From the NCBI GenBank assembly GCA_001662425.1, contig BDDC01001071.1, forward strand, positions 1-10,658: 10,658 nt of DNA, written 5' to 3'. Below, one piece after another: positions 9,601 through 10,658 of the stretch. The notes under the pieces are model-generated. The model saw nothing but the letters and a program-made list of their open reading frames with translations. It did no database searches and was not told the origin of the DNA. The first letter of the stretch is position 1. Each line of letters begins with the position of its first letter. The position numbers and the translations under genes were made by a program. Source of the DNA: Chlamydomonas sphaeroides (Eukaryota; Chlorophyta; Chlorophyceae; Chlamydomonadales; Chlamydomonadaceae).

Positions 9601-9977
9601 CTCAGCACGGGCCTGGTACGGGTGCTGCTGTTGGTCGCTGCCATCGTGGCCCGGCCCCAGGCCATCCGCTGGTTCTGTGGATGAAGGTGACACGCGCGTT
9701 AGCGCGTCGCCGAGGGTGCGGGCTTCTACAAGTAGCACGGCGTTGTGCCGGGTAGGGTCAGGGCCAAGCGGCATTAAGGGCCATGGCGAAACGCGGGAAT
9801 GTTAGGGACTCTGGCGTGCGTGCGACATGCTCTCACTGGAGGCGGGTCCAGAACCATCCTCGCACCATGCATGGTGGTGTCTTCTTGTCGAGCAGCGGCG
9901 GGTACCAACACCACGAGCAGCGCAAGTGAAAGTGTCCATGCCGTTCGCGAACTGGTTCGCGCTGCAGTATTACACAT
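134..9977 (-). CDS. Giant secreted modular Cys/Pro-rich protein, 3' partial
   Basis: This is a spliced gene of 19 exons in the window, totalling 2434 codons and continuing past the left edge. I do not recognise a named gene. The ATG at 9977 was chosen because it is followed by a signal peptide, has no other in-frame ATG before an upstream in-frame TAA, and joins the next exon in frame. Exon junctions were placed by lining up repeated modules: almost every long exon ends in a PLYACQ-type motif followed by GTG/GTA, and the next begins with V[SA]xRVVS after a CAG acceptor. Domain order is signal peptide (residues 1-29), N-terminal region (30-127), then modules 1-10 and part of 11 (128-2434), each with eight cysteines and a Ser/Pro-rich linker. 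The linkers resemble those of chlorophyte hydroxyproline-rich glycoproteins, so a wall, extracellular-matrix or surface adhesion role is inferred. No transmembrane segment or catalytic motif is visible. Reading frame and module structure are well supported; individual splice sites are predictions. Confidence 0.9.
605..1519 (-). repeat. Module 10 (residues 2111-2319)
   Basis: Tenth module: end of exon 16 (to 1259), mini-exon 17 (1137-1054, 28 codons) and exon 18 (886 onward). It shows CSAPCP, AECSTDATVYA, LLGPPTYEGRCISS, ALTAEQRSQLWNIS (a sequon), PLYACQ, VAVRVVSN, a second sequon NST in the mini-exon, VACP, PCSG, VAYWHAC and VIDAVRMVGY. The linker is 41 residues (727-605). Introns 16 (1258-1138, GTAAGC donor) and 17 (1053-887, GTAAGT donor) are phase 0. 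Confidence 0.88.
1520..2394 (-). repeat. Module 9 (residues 1899-2110)
   Basis: Ninth module: end of exon 14 (to 2125), mini-exon 15 (2023-1943, 27 codons) and exon 16 (1804 onward). It shows CTSVCP, VCAAGE, LLGPPNYEGGCVWG, TVWGLEGE in place of the sequon, PLYACE (Glu instead of Gln) at a GTAAAC donor, VSFRVVSSNG, VECK, PCDG, AAYWHSC and LLDAVRISGY. The linker is 41 residues (1642-1520) with PPSPP repeats. Introns 14 (2124-2024) and 15 (1942-1805) are phase 0. Confidence 0.88.
2395..3229 (-). repeat. Module 8 (residues 1685-1898), twin of module 5
   Basis: Eighth module, in exons 13 (ending 2975) and 14 (2781 onward). It shares with module 5 RSYSQLLGQPTYSG, CLSGP, AVVGDL, QLWNVS (a sequon), LSMxxRLYACQ, a VxFRLVSS start of the next exon, LLPSGT, and VIDAVRIVGYRPGS at the linker boundary. 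Like module 5 it lacks the second intron. The linker is longer, 48 residues (2538-2395), with PSPEPP and PPPPPAPPP. Intron 13 is 2974-2782. Confidence 0.88.
3230..4107 (-). repeat. Module 7 (residues 1485-1684)
   Basis: Seventh module: end of exon 11 (to 3859), mini-exon 12 (3739-3659, 27 codons) and exon 13 (3499 onward). It shows CGAACP, ANCAVGEVEMF, LLGPPTYEGSCLSG, QLYHISSES, PVFVCQ, VSLRVVSSNGT, LNCP, PCTGASAG, VAYWYTCD, VAFELGG and LIDAVRVTGY. The region before LLGPP is shorter than in other copies. The linker is 36 residues (3337-3230). Introns 11 (3858-3740) and 12 (3658-3500) are phase 0. Confidence 0.88.
3829..3851 (-). other. G-run cluster just after the intron 11 donor
   Basis: On the transcript strand, five runs of three or more G separated by 1-4 bases begin a few bases after the exon 11 donor at 3858. 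This matches the usual G-quadruplex pattern and is in the RNA sense, unlike the linker-coding regions, which are G-rich on the template strand. Confidence 0.6.
4108..4916 (-). repeat. Module 6 (residues 1293-1484), both introns present
   Basis: Sixth module: end of exon 9 (to 4653), mini-exon 10 (4518-4438, 27 codons) and exon 11 (4338 onward). It shows CSVPCP, AADCAMG, LLGPPAYDGACLAG, LFHTTSS in place of QLWN, PVYACQ, VSLRVVSTNGS, LACP, PCTGADAG, VAYWYTCD, VAFELSG and LVDAVRVVGY. The linker is the shortest, 23 residues (4176-4108). Introns 9 (4652-4519) and 10 (4437-4339) are phase 0. The third segment and the mini-exon are closest to module 7. Confidence 0.88.
4339..4437 (-). other. Intron 10, in frame and free of stops
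   Basis: This 99-base intron has a GTGAGC donor and a CCGCCGCAG acceptor and is open in frame for 33 codons. Retention would lengthen module 6 at the same place where intron 6 would lengthen module 3. The extra residues have no counterpart in other modules, so splicing is favoured. Confidence 0.7.
4917..5704 (-). repeat. Module 5 (residues 1097-1292), twin of module 8
   Basis: Fifth module, in exons 8 (ending 5453) and 9 (5252 onward). It has CTAACP, RSYSQLLGQPTYSG, CLSGP, AVVGDL, QLWNVT (a sequon), SMEQRLYACQ, VSFRLVSS, VTCS, CDGSAPEQ, YWYTC and VIDAVRVAGYRPGS. It uses LLGQP rather than LLGPP, shared only with module 8. The second intron is absent. The linker is 31 residues (5009-4917) with PPYPPYPP. 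Intron 8 is 5452-5253. The CDGSAPEQ stretch is shared with the neighbouring module 4, suggesting mosaic ancestry. Confidence 0.88.
5705..6468 (-). repeat. Module 4 (residues 897-1096), second intron missing
   Basis: Fourth module, in exons 7 (ending 6202) and 8 (6037 onward). It begins CLASCPGGLADC and has LLGPPDYDEAACVPG with one extra residue. QLWN is replaced by RRLGVLASG, so the usual sequon is lost. Then come PLYACQ, VSIRVVSSNGS, LDCPGE, CDGSAPEQ, AYWYTC and LVDAVRIVGY. The second intron is absent: exon 8 reads from VSIR into the third part of the module. The linker is 29 residues (5791-5705) with a run of eight prolines. Intron 7 is 6201-6038. Confidence 0.88.
6469..7266 (-). repeat. 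Module 3 (residues 668-896), first intron missing
   Basis: Third module, in exons 6 (7893-6925) and 7 (6813 onward). It shows CAAGCP, VADC, LLGPPTYEGRCLSG, QLWNTT (a sequon), PLWACQ, VAIRVASSDG, LTC, EAAYWYTC and LIDAVRMIGF. The intron that normally follows ACQ is absent, so ACQVAIRV is read straight through. The second intron (6924-6814) is present. The linker is 61 residues (6651-6469). Close in sequence to modules 10 and 11 around GISDxxLAAxGGFDPLLGPP. Confidence 0.88.
6814..6924 (-). other. Intron 6, in frame and free of stops
   Basis: The 111-base intron has a GTGAGG donor and a CCCCGCAG acceptor, but is a multiple of three with no stop codon. Retention would add 37 residues to module 3 without breaking the frame. 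It is called an intron because other modules align across the site without the extra residues and because its splice signals are good. Confidence 0.7.
7267..8554 (-). repeat. Module 2 with the longest Pro-rich linker (residues 344-667)
   Basis: Second module: end of exon 4 (to 8291), mini-exon 5 (8127-8047, 27 codons) and the start of exon 6 (7893 onward). It shows CSAPCP, ADCSVGEVVAY, LLGPPDFQGACVSG, QVWN, LLACQ, VAIRVVSSSG, GEMAYWYAC and VVDAVRMVGY. It carries an insertion (about LLGEIQDWN) before LLGPP. The linker, 7731-7267, is 155 residues, three to six times longer than most others, and includes a PPSPE pentapeptide array followed by mixed PP-rich sequence with VEPP and PNEPG segments. 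Introns 4 (8290-8128) and 5 (8046-7894) are phase 0. The long linker would probably act as an extended polyproline-II rod. Confidence 0.88.
7522..7653 (-). repeat. PPSPE pentapeptide minisatellite in exon 6
   Basis: About 15-base units encode PSPEP repeats: four units, an interruption (DQAP), then about four more ending in ASPEP. In chlorophyte wall proteins such as Chlamydomonas GP1, and in the sexual agglutinins, PPSPX repeats are known to be hydroxylated, glycosylated and rod-like. The same role is inferred here. Third-position variation between units shows that the array is not freshly expanded. Confidence 0.85.
8555..9456 (-). repeat. Module 1 (residues 128-343)
   Basis: First copy of the eight-cysteine module, spread over the end of exon 2 (to 9223), mini-exon 3 (9092-9009, 28 codons) and the start of exon 4 (8884 onward). 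It opens CSAVCPDLVANC and has a divergent middle: MVGPASYSGFC replaces the usual LLGPPxYxGxC, and the QLWN motif is lost (SQLLAIRPGG). It then has PLFACQ, VALRIVSASG, LTCP, EEAYWYTC and VVDAVRMIGY. The Ser/Pro linker of 57 residues (8725-8555) is rich in PPSPP and PSPEPSPP. Introns 2 (9222-9093) and 3 (9008-8885) are phase 0. It is one of the more divergent copies, as terminal copies of tandem arrays often are. Confidence 0.85.
9457..9890 (-). other. Non-repetitive N-terminal region, residues 30-127
   Basis: Between the signal peptide and the first module lie about 98 residues, mostly in exon 2 (9725-9223), plus intron 1. The stretch is rich in Gly, Gln, His and Arg, with a small Gln cluster and a charged AERQRELLLDL segment that could be helical. 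It lacks the cysteines and proline tracts of the modules. Its codons are GC-rich in third position, as in the modules, and the other frames give less protein-like sequence, so it is probably coding. I do not recognise a domain here. The ATG at 9774 could be a second start, but it lies inside predicted intron 1 and would lose the signal peptide. Confidence 0.6.
9891..9977 (-). other. Signal peptide (residues 1-29)
   Basis: The first 29 codons encode a short n-region with two arginines, a hydrophobic core TLSLALLVVLV, and a PAAA/RQ cleavage-like site. This fits an ER signal peptide and predicts that the protein is secreted or displayed at the surface. Exon 1 (9977-9866) carries it and ends in phase 1 at a GTGCGAG donor. 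Intron 1 (9865-9726) has a CTGAC branch-like motif and a TTGTAG acceptor. The split codon gives Glu38. Confidence 0.8.
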
Positions 9978-10050
9978 GCTGCTGAAACAGCTCTTCTGCA
10001 GTCCAAGGCTCAGCGTGCCTCCTTGTCGCGACCGACGTCGGCGGGGACAT
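9970..10050 (-). promoter_or_regulatory. Overlapping upstream ORF, 26 codons
   Basis: An ATG at 10050 opens a 26-codon frame (MSPPTSVATRR at the start) whose TAA at 9972-9970 overlaps codons 2-3 of the main ORF, in the +1 frame relative to it. If transcription starts upstream of 10050, scanning ribosomes would meet this ATG first. Its context has C at -3, whereas the main ATG has A at -3. The transcription start is unknown, so relevance is uncertain. Confidence 0.45.
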
Positions 10051-10658
10051 GTGCTAGGCTGCTGTCCAGCGACTGCAGGTTAGCATCCAGAATTCAAGCA
10101 TCAAAGAAACTCAGGGCTCGGCGGGCTGAAGCGTGTCGCCCGCGGCCTGAAACGCAAACGGAGCTGTCTTCAAAGGTGTGACACCATGTACGCCTTGTGG
10201 CTTCGCCGTTGATTACAAGCTACTAGCAAGACGTGAGGGAAATGCGGGGATGCCTGGCTGTTCTGGTCTTTAGCAAGCGGCGAGGTAGTGCTCAGTTGAC
10301 TTGCGTTGCCGCGGCAGGTGGTGCGCAGTATTGCCGTATAGCGTGTTCACAGAGTGCTGTGGTCGATTCCGGAGAGTGGCCCCCAGTTGGTTACGATTGG
10401 TGTTAGAGCCGACCGACTGGCCCAGTCTGGCCAGCCGATGCCCGAAGCCCCAATCGCTTGACCTGTTGGTCAGAGCTTCAGCAGCTTCACCCTTTCCGTG
10501 CGGCGGGCGTGCCCGCCTGCGGTAACCAGCCAGTTTCCGGTCAGGTTCACACTTCTACGACAACCCATCTCGGCTCTCACTCGTTAACCCCCCTCATGCA
10601 AAGCGCAAGTCCAACGCTGCCAACCTCACCGACTTTTGGCCCCCCCCCCCCCCCCACC
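10051..10658. other. Upstream promoter/intergenic region, no gene seen
   Basis: About 600 bases upstream of the gene with no convincing coding sequence. No TATA box is obvious on the minus strand. An ATTGG near 10394 reads as CCAAT toward the gene, but one short motif proves little. The palindrome CCGACGTCGG lies just downstream, within the upstream ORF. A TGTAA on the minus strand at 10217-10213 could be a poly-A signal of another minus-strand gene further right; this is weak. Confidence 0.5.
10640..10655 (+). repeat. C16 homopolymer
   Basis: Sixteen consecutive C residues lie near the right end. Length in such runs is often unreliable in sequencing and may mark a contig or read-quality edge. 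Confidence 0.9.

Noticed and set aside
9726..9774. Translation start at the ATG at 9774
   Set aside because: It would give a protein without a signal peptide, which fits poorly with the disulfide-rich, Hyp-type modules, and it lies within predicted intron 1.
9837..9977. Exon 1 extending to the donor GTGAGA at 9836
   Set aside because: That end is phase 0, and joining it to the TTGTAG acceptor gives an early stop (TAA after eight codons). The GTGCGAG donor at 9865 keeps the frame into the module array.
10301..10525. Plus-strand ORF of 74 codons in the upstream region
   Set aside because: It is short, with no recognisable motif, no nearby splice or poly-A context, and Arg/Cys-rich composition typical of random GC-rich frames.

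Overview
The window looks like nuclear DNA from a green alga, most likely a volvocine or Chlamydomonas-like chlorophyte. It is GC-rich. Its introns are short (about 100-200 bases), begin GTGAG/GTGCG/GTAAG and end in GCAG, with CTGAC or CTAAC branch-point-like motifs in several. Its coding sequence is rich in Ser-Pro and poly-proline tracts, as in the hydroxyproline-rich cell-wall glycoproteins of these algae. The species cannot be fixed from this sequence.

Nearly the whole window is one minus-strand gene with many exons. It starts at 9977 and runs off the left edge. I place 19 exons: 9977-9866, 9725-9223, 9092-9009, 8884-8291, 8127-8047, 7893-6925, 6813-6202, 6037-5453, 5252-4653, 4518-4438, 4338-3859, 3739-3659, 3499-2975, 2781-2125, 2023-1943, 1804-1259, 1137-1054, 886-341 and 214-134. 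Together they give 7302 bases, or 2434 codons, in one uninterrupted frame. Intron 1 is phase 1 and all later introns are phase 0.

The predicted protein has a signal peptide, a non-repetitive N-terminal stretch of about 98 residues, then ten complete copies and one partial copy of a module with eight cysteines. Each module ends in a proline-rich linker of 23-155 residues. The consensus runs: CSAxCP, ADCxxGE, LLGPPxYxG, CLSG, QLWNxS, PLYACQ, intron, VSxRVVSSNG, intron, TCP, PCTGA, GEVAYWYTC, VAFEL, IDAVRxVGY, then the linker. The most likely role is an extracellular beads-on-a-string matrix, cell-wall or adhesion glycoprotein. The folded part resembles a discoidin-like (galactose-binding-like) jelly roll, but that is an inference from motif order only.

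Right of 9977 lies about 680 bases of 5' leader, promoter and intergenic sequence. I see a short upstream ORF overlapping the start codon and a C16 run near the window end, but no second gene that I can support. The left end (1-133) is intron 19, with a GGGT microsatellite at the edge.
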